Assembly: GCF_017948305.1 (NCBI RefSeq) | Contig: NZ_CP072842.1 | Coordinates: forward strand, 1,094,001-1,158,000 | Length of the DNA stretch: 64,000 nt | Direction of reading: 5' to 3' | From: Faecalibacter bovis | Lineage (GTDB): Bacteria > Bacteroidota > Bacteroidia > Flavobacteriales > Weeksellaceae | Shown here: positions 41,204-51,165 of the stretch, piece after piece | How the letters are laid out: each line of letters starts with the position of its first letter | Position numbering within the stretch: the first letter of the stretch is position 1 | Position numbers and translations under genes: made by a program | Notes under the pieces: generated by a model | The model's database searches: none | What the model saw: only the letters and a program-made list of their open reading frames with translations | Told to the model about the DNA's origin: nothing

Positions 41204-44197
41204 TTATCCTACGATATTAATAATTTTACCAGGAACAATAATGATGTTTTTCGGTGTACGATCTCCTAATTGTTTGATTGTACGCTCGTCATTCATCACA
41301 ATTTCCTGAATTTCATCTTTTGATAATGATAAAGGTAATTCTAATAAGAATTTCATTTTACCATTGAAAGAAACCGGATATTCTTTTGAATCTGCTACTA
41401 ACCATTTCTCTTCGAAAACAGGGAATTCAGCTTCAGCAATAGAAGTTTCGTGACCTAATTTCGACCATAATTCTTCAGCGATGTGAGGCGCATAAGGAGA
41501 TAAAACAATCGCTAAAGGTTCTAAAATAGCACGTTTATTCGATTTTAATTTTCCTAATTCGTTCACTGCAATCATAAATGTAGAAACTGAAGTATTGAAT
41601 GAGAAGTTGTTTACATCTTCATCTACTTTCTTGATTGTTTGGTGTAACGCTTTCATTTCCTCTTTCGTTGGTTCGTCATCCGATACGAAGAAAGTTTCTT
41701 CTGGTCCTGAATGATATAAACGCCAGAATTTCTTTAAGAATGAGTAAACTCCAGATAATCCTTGTGTATTCCAAGGTTTTGTTTGTTCTAATGGTCCTAA
41801 GAACATTTCGTATAAACGTAAAGAATCTGCACCATATTCGTCACAAATAGTATCAGGAGAAATAACGTTAAATTTAGATTTAGACATCTTTTCTACCTCA
41901 CGACCTGTGATAAATTTTCCGTCTTCTAAAATGAATTCAGCATTAGAAAAATCCTCACGCCACGCTTTGAATTGATCTGTATCTAATTCATCACCTCCAT
42001 CTTTTAACATGTTCACGTCAATGTGGATAGGAGAAACAGAATCCATATGATAGATTAAATTAATATCATTTGAATAATTATATTTTACTTTGATATAATC
42101 TAAAATAACTTGAATACCTTCATCCGTTAAAACTAGTTTATTATCAATAAATTTTTTAGAAACGAATAAAATTTCAGATTTTTCATTTTCAATATTCATA
42201 TCGTTAATGAAATATTCGAAATTTACTCTATAAGCAAACGCACTCATTCCTAAAATCATTCCTTGGTTGATTAATTTTTTCGCGTATTCATCCGTTGGAA
42301 CTAATCCTTTGTCGAATAAGAATTTTTGCCAGAAACGAGAATATAATAAGTGACCTGTTGCGTGCTCTGATCCACCTAAGTATAAATCTACATTTTGCCA
42401 ATAGTTAACTGCTGCTTGAGAAACAAATTCTTCTTCGTTTTTCGCATCCATATAACGTAACCAATACCAAGAAGAACCTGCCCATCCTGGCATTGTGTTC
42501 AACTCGATAGGGAAAATTGTTTCGTTGTCGATTAAGCTATTATCTACTACTTGATTTGTCGTTGTATCAAAAGCCCATTGTGTAGCGCGTCCTAATGGTG
42601 GCTCACCGTCTGAAGTTGGCAAATACTCATCGACTTCAGGTAAGATAATTGGTAACGCTTCCGTTGGAATTGTATAAGGCATTCCGTCTTTAAAATAAAC
42701 CGGAACTGGTTCTCCCCAGTAACGTTGACGAGAGAATACCGCTTCGCGTAAACGGAAGTTTGTTTTACCTTTTCCGTATCCTTTTTCTTCTAAAGCTGCA
42801 ATAATTTTTTCAACGGCTTCTTTGTAATCTAATCCGTTTAAGAAATCAGAATCTTGTAATTCGAACCCACCTTTTTCAGTAAACGCAGCTTCTGAAATAT
42901 CTTGACCTTTGAAGATGTTGATAATTGGTAAATTGAAGTGGTTTGCAAAAGCAAAATCACGCTCATCACCAGCTGGAACAGCCATAACAGCTCCAGTTCC
43001 GTAAGATGCTAATACGTAATCACCAATCCAAATCGGAACTTGTTTTCCTGTAAATGGGTGAATTGCATAAGCTCCTGTGAACTCTCCTGTAATATTTTTT
43101 GCATCCGCTAAACGATCACGTTCCGAACGTTTTGATGTGTAATCTACGTAAGCGTCAACTTTTGCTTTGTATTTTTCTGTTGTAATCTCAGCAACTAATG
43201 GGTGTTCTGGTGCTAATGTAACGTAAGAAACACCAAAAACAGTATCAGGGCGAGTCGTGAAAACTTCAATTTTTTGTTCGTTTCCAACTACATCAAAGAA
43301 AATAGACGCACCTTGAGATTTTCCAATCCAGTTACGTTGTGCTTCTTTAATCGCGTCTGACCAATCTAAACCGTCTAATCCAGTTAATAAACGATCTGCA
43401 TAAGCGGTGATACGCATCATCCATTGTGTCATTTTTTTACGCACAACTGGGAATCCACCACGCTCAGATAATCCGTTGATTACTTCGTCATTCGCTAAAA
43501 CAGTTCCTAAATCTGCACACCAATTTACTTCTGCTTCTGCTAAGAACGTTAAACGGTATTTTAATAAAATTGCTTGTTGTTCTTTTTCAGTATAAGCATT
43601 CCACTCATCAGCCGTAAAAATTGTTACATCTTCATCTGCAACAGCATTTACATTAGCATTTCCTTCTGCTTTGAAAGTTTCAACTAATTTGCTGATTGCT
43701 TCTGCTTTATCTGTTGAATTATCGTAGTAAGAATCGAACAATTGATTGAAAATCCATTGTGTCCATTTGTAATATTCAGGGTTAGATGTACGAATCTCAC
43801 GATCCCAATCGTAACCCATCCCAATTTTCTTTAATTGGTTTTCGTAACCAGCGATTACATTACCTTGTTTATCAACTCCACCTTCAATATTCACTTTAGT
43901 AGTCACTGCTGGATGCTGTCCTGTTTGGATTGCATATTGCTCTGCAGGTAAACCAAATGAATCGTATCCTATTGGGTGTAAAACATTAAAACCTTTCAAT
44001 TTTTTGTAACGTGCAAATATATCAGACGCGATGTACCCTAATGGGTGACCAACGTGCAATCCCGCTCCAGATGGATAAGGGAACATATCTAACACATAAA
44101 ATTTAGGTTTGTCTGAATTGTTATCAGCTTTAAATGTTTTGTTATCGATCCAAAATTTTTGCCACTTTGATTCGATTTCACTTGGATTATATTGCAT
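41204..44197 (-). CDS. leuS: Leucyl-tRNA synthetase
   Basis: LeuS charges tRNA-Leu. The 997-residue class I enzyme has the HIGH motif in GAGLHVGHPLGY (about residues 47-58). The CP1 editing domain contains TTRPDT and the GTGAVMAVPAGDERD segment. KMSKS is in EVEKMSKSKFN. It is longer than the E. coli enzyme: an insertion of about 100 residues (FAYRVNFEYFINDM to DELDTDQFKAWRED) precedes the KMSKS loop, as in other flavobacterial LeuS. The anticodon-binding and C-terminal domains are complete. Confidence 0.97.
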   Translation of the reverse strand: MQYNPSEIESKWQKFWIDNKTFKADNNSDKPKFYVLDMFPYPSGAGLHVGHPLGYIASDIFARYKKLKGFNVLHPIGYDSFGLPAEQYAIQTGQHPAVTTKVNIEGGVDKQGNVIAGYENQLKKIGMGYDWDREIRTSNPEYYKWTQWIFNQLFDSYYDNSTDKAEAISKLVETFKAEGNANVNAVADEDVTIFTADEWNAYTEKEQQAILLKYRLTFLAEAEVNWCADLGTVLANDEVINGLSERGGFPVVRKKMTQWMMRITAYADRLLTGLDGLDWSDAIKEAQRNWIGKSQGASIFFDVVGNEQKIEVFTTRPDTVFGVSYVTLAPEHPLVAEITTEKYKAKVDAYVDYTSKRSERDRLADAKNITGEFTGAYAIHPFTGKQVPIWIGDYVLASYGTGAVMAVPAGDERDFAFANHFNLPIINIFKGQDISEAAFTEKGGFELQDSDFLNGLDYKEAVEKIIAALEEKGYGKGKTNFRLREAVFSRQRYWGEPVPVYFKDGMPYTIPTEALPIILPEVDEYLPTSDGEPPLGRATQWAFDTTTNQVVDNSLIDNETIFPIELNTMPGWAGSSWYWLRYMDAKNEEEFVSQAAVNYWQNVDLYLGGSEHATGHLLYSRFWQKFLFDKGLVPTDEYAKKLINQGMILGMSAFAYRVNFEYFINDMNIENEKSEILFVSKKFIDNKLVLTDEGIQVILDYIKVKYNYSNDINLIYHMDSVSPIHIDVNMLKDGGDELDTDQFKAWREDFSNAEFILEDGKFITGREVEKMSKSKFNVISPDTICDEYGADSLRLYEMFLGPLEQTKPWNTQGLSGVYSFLKKFWRLYHSGPEETFFVSDDEPTKEEMKALHQTIKKVDEDVNNFSFNTSVSTFMIAVNELGKLKSNKRAILEPLAIVLSPYAPHIAEELWSKLGHETSIAEAEFPVFEEKWLVADSKEYPVSFNGKMKFLLELPLSLSKDEIQEIVMNDERTIKQLGDRTPKNIIIVPGKIINIVG

Positions 44198-44317
44198 TAC
44201 TGAAGATTATATTATAATTAAAAATTATAGCAAATTTACATTTTTTACTTATCTTTTAAGGAAGATTGACGATATTTGTAGTCATAAGAATTTGATTCTT
44301 TGAATTTACCCAACCCT

Positions 44318-44722
44318 ATGAAAAAAGATCTTTTGTTTTACTATGCTATTGTTGCATTATTTTTTGTTGTCATACTATTCTCGGTGCGCTATATCGTAAA
44401 TACAACTCGTGTGTTTGTAGGTTACGAAGAAAGTGTGAATCCGGTTGAGATTAAATGGCAGGTTGACGAGTCAGATTCTGTATTGCGTATCCAAGAGCCT
44501 CTTTATTTGGCTAATAATTATTACATCTGTAAAAGTCAAACTATCGAAACTTTTACAAAAAAAGATTCTGTTATCGTAAAGGAACTTTTTTCTGATTCTA
44601 CGGTAAATAAGGGTTCAGTTTTAAATTTAAAACCACCTTATGTTGTATGGAAAAATCCAAAAAATGATACGTTAAAAGTTTTTAAAAACGAAAAGACTTT
44701 GAGGTTTGTTAAGGCTGATTAA
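44318..44722 (+). CDS. Membrane-anchored hypothetical protein
   Basis: About 134 residues from the ATG at 44318 (MKKDLLFYYAIVALFFVVILF); an in-frame ATG at 44300 lies 6 codons up. It has one N-terminal membrane helix, then an extracytoplasmic beta-rich domain. I do not recognise the family. Its stop codon ends one base from the stop of the convergent histidine kinase gene, with no room for a terminator between them. Confidence 0.6.
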   Translation: MKKDLLFYYAIVALFFVVILFSVRYIVNTTRVFVGYEESVNPVEIKWQVDESDSVLRIQEPLYLANNYYICKSQTIETFTKKDSVIVKELFSDSTVNKGSVLNLKPPYVVWKNPKNDTLKVFKNEKTLRFVKAD

Positions 44723-45754
44723 TCAGACTTTGCGCAAATGGAAAAAGAAGTTTGAACCTTTGCCTAATTTACTTTGAACAGCGATTCGTTGATTATGGGC
44801 TTCCAAGATGTGTTTTACGATTGCTAAACCTAATCCAGAACCACCTTGGTTACGATTTCTTGATTTATCAACACGATAAAAACGTTCGAAAATTCGATCG
44901 ATATCCTCTTGTTTTATTCCGACACCTTGATCTTTTACCATTATTTTAATACGTTCTTCAGTTTCCTGAAATTCGATTTTAATTTCAGTATTTGGATCAG
45001 AATAATTAATAGCGTTTACAACAAGATTGATTAAAACTTGCTGAATTTTTTCGATATCACCCATCACTTTTAACTGATAATTAGTTGGGTGATTTAATGT
45101 AAGTTGAATGTCGTTTTTTTCTGCCTTAATTTCCAATAAATCAATAACTTCTTGTGCTAAAGCAACGATATTGAAAGGAGAATTTTGAATATTAATTCGA
45201 CCTTTTTCTAATTCAGAAATCATATCTAAATCTTTAACAAGGTAAATTAAACGGTCTACAGATTTGTTGATTCGGTTTAAGTATTTATCACGAATATTTT
45301 CATCGTCTATTCCACCTTCAATTAAAGTTAAAAGATAACCTTGCACTGAAAATAAAGGAGTTTTAAGTTCGTGAGAGATATTTCCTAAAAATTCACGACG
45401 ATAATTTTCGCGTTCTTTTAAGTAATCAATTTCTTTTGATTGAACTTCGGTAATATTAGAAATTTGTTGAGATAAACCTTCAAAATCAACTTCTTCAGTT
45501 CTTGGAATAATGGGTAAATTCTTAGAAATTTCAGTAAAGTCTTTACGTCTTTGATTTTTTACGATCAAAAAGAAAAAGATATTCAACCCGATTAATATTA
45601 GCAGAAGTATGGTACTAAAATATGGGATATTTGCAATGATAAAGTTGATATTTCCGAACCATAAAAATGTAAAGCCGACAAATCCACAACCAATTGCAAG
45701 TGCTGTAAAAAGGGCGTAAAGGAAGAGATTATAAATTTTAAAATTTGAAGCCAT
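44723..45754 (-). CDS. PhoR-like sensor histidine kinase
   Basis: A 343-residue membrane kinase. Two hydrophobic helices (about 8-30 and 41-62) with only a short loop between them leave no real sensor domain outside. The phospho-acceptor is in FLGNISHELKTPLF (His near 130), the N box is NLVVNAINYS, and G boxes are DQGVGI and GGSGLGLAIVKHIL. It is encoded 8 bp after the response regulator and belongs with it. Its build matches PhoR-type kinases that sense phosphate through the transporter complex. Confidence 0.88.
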   Translation of the reverse strand: MASNFKIYNLFLYALFTALAIGCGFVGFTFLWFGNINFIIANIPYFSTILLLILIGLNIFFFLIVKNQRRKDFTEISKNLPIIPRTEEVDFEGLSQQISNITEVQSKEIDYLKERENYRREFLGNISHELKTPLFSVQGYLLTLIEGGIDDENIRDKYLNRINKSVDRLIYLVKDLDMISELEKGRINIQNSPFNIVALAQEVIDLLEIKAEKNDIQLTLNHPTNYQLKVMGDIEKIQQVLINLVVNAINYSDPNTEIKIEFQETEERIKIMVKDQGVGIKQEDIDRIFERFYRVDKSRNRNQGGSGLGLAIVKHILEAHNQRIAVQSKLGKGSNFFFHLRKV

Positions 45755-45762
45755 TCCTTCGT

Positions 45763-46443
45763 TTAGTCATTTATTTTATATCCGATACCTTTTATTGTCG
45801 AAAAACGTTCGTTACCAAATTTTTCGCGTAATTTTCGCATATGTACATCAATTGTGCGTCCACCAACAACTACTTCATTACCCCAAACTTTTTCTAGAAT
45901 TTCTTCACGTTTAAAAACTCTTTCTGGGTTAGATGCTAATAATGCGATTAATTCGAATTCCTTACGAGGTAAAAGAAACTCTTCGTTTAAGTAAGTTACT
46001 TTATAAGTTTCTCGGTTAATTTCGAAATTATTTAATTTGATTAATTCGTCCTGAGCAGGTTCGTTGTTGTTTTTAAGTTTTAATAAAGCATTTAATTTAC
46101 TAATTAATACTTTAGGTTTGATTGGTTTTAAAATATAATCATTCGCACCAGCTTCATAACCAGCTAACTGAGAAAAATCTTCAGCTCTTGCTGATAAGAA
46201 AACAACCAATGTATCTTTAAAAGAATCTAGTTTTCTTAATTCGCTACACATTTCCATACCATCCATTTGTGGCATCATAACATCTAGTAAAATTAAATCA
46301 GGACGAAAAACTTTAGCTTGCTTAAGACCTTCAATACCATTGTTTGCGGTCTCTACTTCAAACCCTTCTTTTTTTAGATTATATCCTATAAATTCTAAGA
46401 TATCTGGCTCATCGTCTACTAAAAGTATTTTAATATTTTTCAT
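45763..46443 (-). CDS. PhoB-like response regulator (OmpR family)
   Basis: A 226-residue response regulator. The receiver domain (about 1-120) has the acidic pair VDDEPD, the phospho-acceptor Asp in LILLDVMMPQMDG and the Lys in YILKPI. A winged helix follows (EEILEKVWGNEVVVGGRTIDVHMRKLREK). It is divergent from a TonB-dependent receptor gene, with an array of TTAACA-like direct repeats at 11-bp spacing between. This supports a phosphate-type regulon. Confidence 0.9.
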   Translation of the reverse strand: MKNIKILLVDDEPDILEFIGYNLKKEGFEVETANNGIEGLKQAKVFRPDLILLDVMMPQMDGMEMCSELRKLDSFKDTLVVFLSARAEDFSQLAGYEAGANDYILKPIKPKVLISKLNALLKLKNNNEPAQDELIKLNNFEINRETYKVTYLNEEFLLPRKEFELIALLASNPERVFKREEILEKVWGNEVVVGGRTIDVHMRKLREKFGNERFSTIKGIGYKIND

Positions 46444-46490
46444 GTTTGTTTTTGTTGATTAACGTTGATTTAATCCACACGTAAAATTAA

Positions 46491-46573
46491 GTTAATATTT
46501 GTTTAATACTACATTTAAACAGGTTCTTAACATTGATTTAAAATTACAAAAATTTGTTAACATTTCCGTAACA
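46491..46573. promoter_or_regulatory. Array of PHO-box-like hexamers with 11-bp spacing
   Basis: TTAATA occurs at 46492 and 46503, TTAAAC at 46515, TTAACA at 46527, TTAAAA at 46538, TTAACA at 46557 and GTAACA at 46568. Steps are 11, 12, 12, 11, 19 and 11 bp. OmpR-family regulators bind direct repeats one helical turn apart, and TTAACA is the known Bacillus PhoP box. It lies between the PhoB-like gene and the TonB receptor and can serve both. Confidence 0.55.
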
Positions 46574-46641
46574 AATCCTTTACATTAAGAAAAACACTTT
46601 TTTGTTTAGACTCAAGAAATTTGCGTCAAACAAACACGGAA

Positions 46642-49386
46642 ATGAAAAAGAATTTAACGTTATTATTCGCCTTAGTAAGTGCAGGTGTATTTGCACAGAC
46701 TAATGTAGAAATTAAAGGAGTACTTTACGATCAACTATCAAAAACTGTATTAGCTGATACAAAATTTAAAATCGATGATTTAGGATTAGAAGCTACAACA
46801 GACAACCAAGGAAATTACAAAATAGAAGTTCCGGAAGATGCTTACGAAGTTGAATTAACAGTTGATGGTTACGAAAAAGTGAAACAACCTTTAGGTGAAC
46901 AAACAATTTTAAATTTTTTCCTAAAACCAGATGATATAAAATCTGAAGATATAGATTTAGCAACGGCAACAATTACCGTACAAAGAAATAAAGCCGCAGA
47001 GGCAAATCTTCTTAACATGCAAAAGAAATCTACTCAAATCGTCGAAAATATTGGACAGGTTGAGATGGATAGAAAAGGGATTAGCGATGCAGCAGGAGCT
47101 GTAGCGAAAATGTCTGGTGTTACAAAACAAGAAGGGACAGGAAATGTTTTTGTAAGAGGGTTAGGAGATCGTTACAATTCGACATCGTTAAACGGTCTTC
47201 CTATTCCTTCGGAGAATCCTGGAAATAAAAATATTAAGTTAGATTTATTCTCAACTGATATTATCGAATATATATCGATGTACAAAACTTATAGCAGCAA
47301 AATTAATGCTGATTTTGGTGGAGCAAACGTTGATATTACTTCTAAAAGATACGACGGAAAAGGATTTTTTCAGGTTGGTTTAGGAACTACCATCAATTCA
47401 AATGCGTTAGACAATAAAGCATACAAATTACAAGATGGACCTAATTATTTTGGTTTTAAAACAACTAAAATTCCAAACAATGTATTAGGTGGTTATAATT
47501 TCGAGAATAGTTTAAATCCAGTTTCAAAACCATCATTAGGAGGTTCTTTTAACTTAAAAGGTGGAAAGAGTTTTAGATTGAATAACGGATCAAAATTCGG
47601 ATTTTTTGCAGCAGCTTCATTCGATAGTAATGGGGAGCGATTACAAAACGGAGTTGCAAGAACTGTAGATGCACATGGAAATGGAATTAAAGATTTTCAC
47701 ACTTTTACAAGCAACAAATACAATACAAATACAACAGGATTAATTAATTTATTTTATGATATTAATCCAAATCATAAATTAAGAGCAAATAGCATTTTAA
47801 TTAATAATTCTTCTCAATCATTAAACGAGTATAATGGGTATGTTCGTGATATTAATGAGAATGAAAATGGTTTAGTTCGTCGTGGAACTTATGAAAGAAA
47901 TACGTTATTAATCAACCAATTATTAGGAGAGCACAACTTCAGTGAAAGATCTGAATTTAATTGGGGAATTTCTTTCAACACGATTAAAAACGAAATGCCA
48001 GACCGTATCCAAAATACATTAAGATATGACGAAAATGATGGTCAATATTATTTAGCAAATCAAGATGCATCTTTATCACACCGCTATTTTCAAGAATTAA
48101 AGGAAGATGAAATGGCAGCGAATTTAGCTTATAGTTTAAAGTTTGGTGTTGATAATTCTACATACAAAGCCAAATTAACTGTTGGTTACCAAGGTCGTTT
48201 CAAGGAAAGAAATTTAGAAGCAAATCAATTCAATTTAAAAGTTAATAAAGGAGATGTTGCTGTTGATCCTAATAATTTAGATGGATTTTTTAATCAAGCG
48301 AATTATGGATCTCACTTCTTAATTTCAACATTCGACAGCTATAACGGAACTTACCGTCCACAAGAATATTCTGGTGAGCAAACAATTAATGCTGGTTTTG
48401 CAGAATTAGAATATCACTTCTCAGATCGTTTTATGGCAATTGTAGGTTTACGTGGAGAACATATCAATCAATTAGTTGATTGGCGTACAGCTTTATCGCA
48501 AGGGAAAAATGAATTTGATCAATTCGAAATTTTACCAAGTTTAGCCATGCGATACAAAGTAAATGATAAAAATAATTTACGTTTCGCAGCTTCTAAAACA
48601 TACACTTTACCGCAATTTAAGGAACGTGCCATGTTCGTTTACGAAGATGTAACTGAAATTGAAAGAGGGAATCCAATGTTATATGCTTCGACTAATTATA
48701 ATGCTGATCTTAAGTGGGAATGGTTCCCAAAACAAGGGGAAATTTTATCGGTTGCAGCATTTGGTAAGTATATCATCGATCCAATTAATAAAGTAACGAT
48801 CGCATCTTCTGCAAACGATCAATCTTATGCAAACACAGGTGATTGGGGTTATGCAATCGGAGTTGAGGTTGAAGCGCGTAAAGCAATTATTGATAACAAA
48901 GGTTTAAATTCTGAACAGGTTACAATTGGTTTAAATGCCGCTTACATGCAGACGAAACAAGAGTTAAATGATGATAAAGTTTTTGAAGAAACATACTTTA
49001 ATGGTGGTCGAATTAATACAAATTTCACTTTCGAGGAAGATAGTTTCACAGGAGCATCAGATTTAGTTTTAAATGCAGATATATCTTACTCTAAAAAATG
49101 GGAAAAAGGAGGAAGCGTTTTAGCTACTGTTGCTTACAATTACTTCTCAGACCGTTTATATTCTTTAGGTACTGAAACAAGAGGAAATCAGGTTGATAAA
49201 GGTTTCGGAACGTTAGATTTTATTTTACGATCTAAGTTAGATAAAAACATCGGGATCAACTTCGCAGCTAAAAATTTATTAAATCCAGATATCCGCCGAG
49301 TTCAAGATAACTTAAACGGAGCGGTAGACATTTTAAGCTACAAAAGAGGTATGAATTTTAGCTTAGGAATCAACTACCAATTTTAA
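46642..49386 (+). CDS. TonB-dependent outer-membrane receptor
   Basis: About 914 residues from the ATG at 46642, whose product begins with the signal MKKNLTLLFALVSAGVFAQ. The frame is open 7 codons further up. Next is a carboxypeptidase-regulatory-like domain (VEIKGVLYDQLSKTVLADTKF). The plug domain has QVEMDRKGISDAAGAVAKMSGV and VFVRGLGDRYNSTSLNGLPIPS. A large beta-barrel ends in an aromatic residue (GINYQF). With the downstream lipoprotein and the upstream PhoB/PhoR-like pair it may take up a phosphate-containing compound. The ligand is inferred only from the regulator and the promoter repeats. Confidence 0.88.
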   Translation: MKKNLTLLFALVSAGVFAQTNVEIKGVLYDQLSKTVLADTKFKIDDLGLEATTDNQGNYKIEVPEDAYEVELTVDGYEKVKQPLGEQTILNFFLKPDDIKSEDIDLATATITVQRNKAAEANLLNMQKKSTQIVENIGQVEMDRKGISDAAGAVAKMSGVTKQEGTGNVFVRGLGDRYNSTSLNGLPIPSENPGNKNIKLDLFSTDIIEYISMYKTYSSKINADFGGANVDITSKRYDGKGFFQVGLGTTINSNALDNKAYKLQDGPNYFGFKTTKIPNNVLGGYNFENSLNPVSKPSLGGSFNLKGGKSFRLNNGSKFGFFAAASFDSNGERLQNGVARTVDAHGNGIKDFHTFTSNKYNTNTTGLINLFYDINPNHKLRANSILINNSSQSLNEYNGYVRDINENENGLVRRGTYERNTLLINQLLGEHNFSERSEFNWGISFNTIKNEMPDRIQNTLRYDENDGQYYLANQDASLSHRYFQELKEDEMAANLAYSLKFGVDNSTYKAKLTVGYQGRFKERNLEANQFNLKVNKGDVAVDPNNLDGFFNQANYGSHFLISTFDSYNGTYRPQEYSGEQTINAGFAELEYHFSDRFMAIVGLRGEHINQLVDWRTALSQGKNEFDQFEILPSLAMRYKVNDKNNLRFAASKTYTLPQFKERAMFVYEDVTEIERGNPMLYASTNYNADLKWEWFPKQGEILSVAAFGKYIIDPINKVTIASSANDQSYANTGDWGYAIGVEVEARKAIIDNKGLNSEQVTIGLNAAYMQTKQELNDDKVFEETYFNGGRINTNFTFEEDSFTGASDLVLNADISYSKKWEKGGSVLATVAYNYFSDRLYSLGTETRGNQVDKGFGTLDFILRSKLDKNIGINFAAKNLLNPDIRRVQDNLNGAVDILSYKRGMNFSLGINYQF

Positions 49387-49422
49387 AATCAATATAAAAC
49401 ACAAACATAAACATAAAAAACA

Positions 49423-50586
49423 ATGAAAAAATCAGTATTAAAATTATTAGCTTTATTTGCTGTATCATCAGTAGCATTAGTAGGATGTTCAAGCGATGAC
49501 GATTCTAACGATGGAGGAGAAAACCCTTCAGGTTTCGTTGCAAATCCAGCAGATTTCAAAGGTGAAATTAAAGCAGGAGATAATGTAACATTAGATCCAT
49601 CTAAAACATATTATTTAACAGGAAAATTACAAATCAACGAAGGTGGAAAATTAACTATTCCAGCAGGAACTAGAATTGTTGCTAATGGCGGAACTTCATC
49701 TTTCGTTGCAGTTGCACAAGGTGGACAAATCTTCGCTGAAGGTACAGCTACAAATCCAGTAGTTTTTACATCTGAAAACAGAACTCCAGGTGCATGGGGA
49801 GGTGTTGTAGTTTGTGGTAAAGCGCCGATCAACAAAGCAACTACTGCTTCTGCTGAGGTTTCTGAATTAACTTACGGTGGTACTCAAGCAAACGATAATT
49901 CAGGTGTTATTAAATACGTTCGTATCGAATATGCAGGAGCAGCTTACAATTCTGAAAAAGAATTCAACGGATTATCTTTATTCGGTGTTGGTAATGCAAC
50001 TACTGTAGAATATGTTCAATTACACGAAGGTGCTGATGATGGGATAGAATTCTTTGGTGGAACTGTAAATACTAAATATATTATTGCTAACGGAAATGAA
50101 GATGATCAATTTGACTGGACTGAAGGTTGGAATGGATCAAATGAATTTTGGTATTCTAAAGCAAGTTTAGGTCGTGGTAACCGCGGTATCGAAGCTGATA
50201 ATAATTCAAATAACCACACTTTAGGACCAGTTTCAAACCCAACAATCAAGAATATGACTTTAGTAGGTTTAGGAGCTTCTTACAATGGATCAGAAAATCA
50301 AGCGATGAAGTTGCGTGTAGGAACTAAAGGTAAATTAGAAAATGTAGTTTTAGCAGAGTGGGCAAAAGGTATCGATATTGAGCATGATGCAACTTTAGCT
50401 GGTATTCCAAATGATTTATTTATAAGAAATGTACAATTCGTAAATGTTGCAACTGAAGCTACAGGTAAAAAATCAGACGGAACTTCTACATCAGTTTCAG
50501 CAGCATACAACGTACAAAATAATCAAGGAGCTGGTAATGGAGCAAATACTCCATCATGGGCACAAGGTTGGACAGTAGGATTATAA
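49423..50586 (+). CDS. Lipoprotein with right-handed beta-helix domain
   Basis: A 387-residue lipoprotein; the signal ends VALVGC and SSDDDSNDGG follows. The body is a repetitive beta-helix (LTIPAGTRIVANGG, GQIFAEGTATNPVVFTS, WGGVVVCGKAPIN, IKYVRIEYAGA, DDGIEFFGGTVNTKYI). This is typical of flavobacterial surface proteins encoded directly behind a TonB-dependent receptor. It lies 36 bp downstream of that receptor, so one operon is likely. It probably binds or processes the ligand at the cell surface. No catalytic residues are evident. Confidence 0.8.
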   Translation: MKKSVLKLLALFAVSSVALVGCSSDDDSNDGGENPSGFVANPADFKGEIKAGDNVTLDPSKTYYLTGKLQINEGGKLTIPAGTRIVANGGTSSFVAVAQGGQIFAEGTATNPVVFTSENRTPGAWGGVVVCGKAPINKATTASAEVSELTYGGTQANDNSGVIKYVRIEYAGAAYNSEKEFNGLSLFGVGNATTVEYVQLHEGADDGIEFFGGTVNTKYIIANGNEDDQFDWTEGWNGSNEFWYSKASLGRGNRGIEADNNSNNHTLGPVSNPTIKNMTLVGLGASYNGSENQAMKLRVGTKGKLENVVLAEWAKGIDIEHDATLAGIPNDLFIRNVQFVNVATEATGKKSDGTSTSVSAAYNVQNNQGAGNGANTPSWAQGWTVGL

Positions 50587-50632
50587 TTTAATTTATAATA
50601 AAGTACTAAAAATATAGTACTTCGTGTTTGTG

Positions 50633-50676
50633 GTCGTCTTTTCAGATATCAAATTTCTGAAAAGGCGACTTTTTTA
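50633..50676 (+). terminator. Terminator of the TonB receptor operon
   Basis: GTCGTCTTTTCAGA/TCTGAAAAGGCGAC with a loop of about 9 nt and a T-run lies 46 bp after the lipoprotein stop. Confidence 0.8.
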
Positions 50677-50788
50677 TCAATTATAAGTTAAATCAAATGA
50701 CTGAATTAAAATAAGTTATTTAGAAAAAGTCCAAATTGGACAAAGTGTTGTACATTTGCAACTGCAAATAGAAATTCATTAATCAAAA

Positions 50789-51115
50789 ATGGCATTAACA
50801 GAAAATCAAATCGATGCTATTGGAGAACAATTGGTAGGTAAATTTAAACAAATTTTCGATCCAGAGATTCCAGTAGATATTTACGAATTAGGATTAATCT
50901 ACGACGCACATATTAACGAGGAAGGTGAAGTTAAAGTCTTAATGACACTTACATCGCCTAACTGCCCAGTTGCTGAGTCATTACCATTAGAGGTTGAACA
51001 AAAGGTTGAAGAGATTGAAGGCGTTACAAAAGCATACGTAGAAATTACTTTCGAACCAACTTGGGACAGAGATATGATGAGCGAAGAAGCAAAATTTGAG
51101 TTAGGAATGTTATAA
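50789..51115 (+). CDS. DUF59/MIP18 family Fe-S assembly factor (SufT-like)
   Basis: A 108-residue protein of the DUF59 family, which helps in iron-sulphur cluster maturation. The signature DPEIPVDIYELGLIYD (about 24-39) and the conserved cysteine in LTSPNCPVAESLP (~66-78) are clear. The ending FEPTWDRDMMSEEAKFELGML is also typical of SufT/PaaD-like proteins of this phylum. No other suf genes are in view. It is followed 50 bp later by an SPFH-domain gene. Confidence 0.9.
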   Translation: MALTENQIDAIGEQLVGKFKQIFDPEIPVDIYELGLIYDAHINEEGEVKVLMTLTSPNCPVAESLPLEVEQKVEEIEGVTKAYVEITFEPTWDRDMMSEEAKFELGML

Positions 51116-51165
51116 TAACATTCCTAATTTTTTTTGTATCTTATGGCAAATCTAAATTATTTTCT

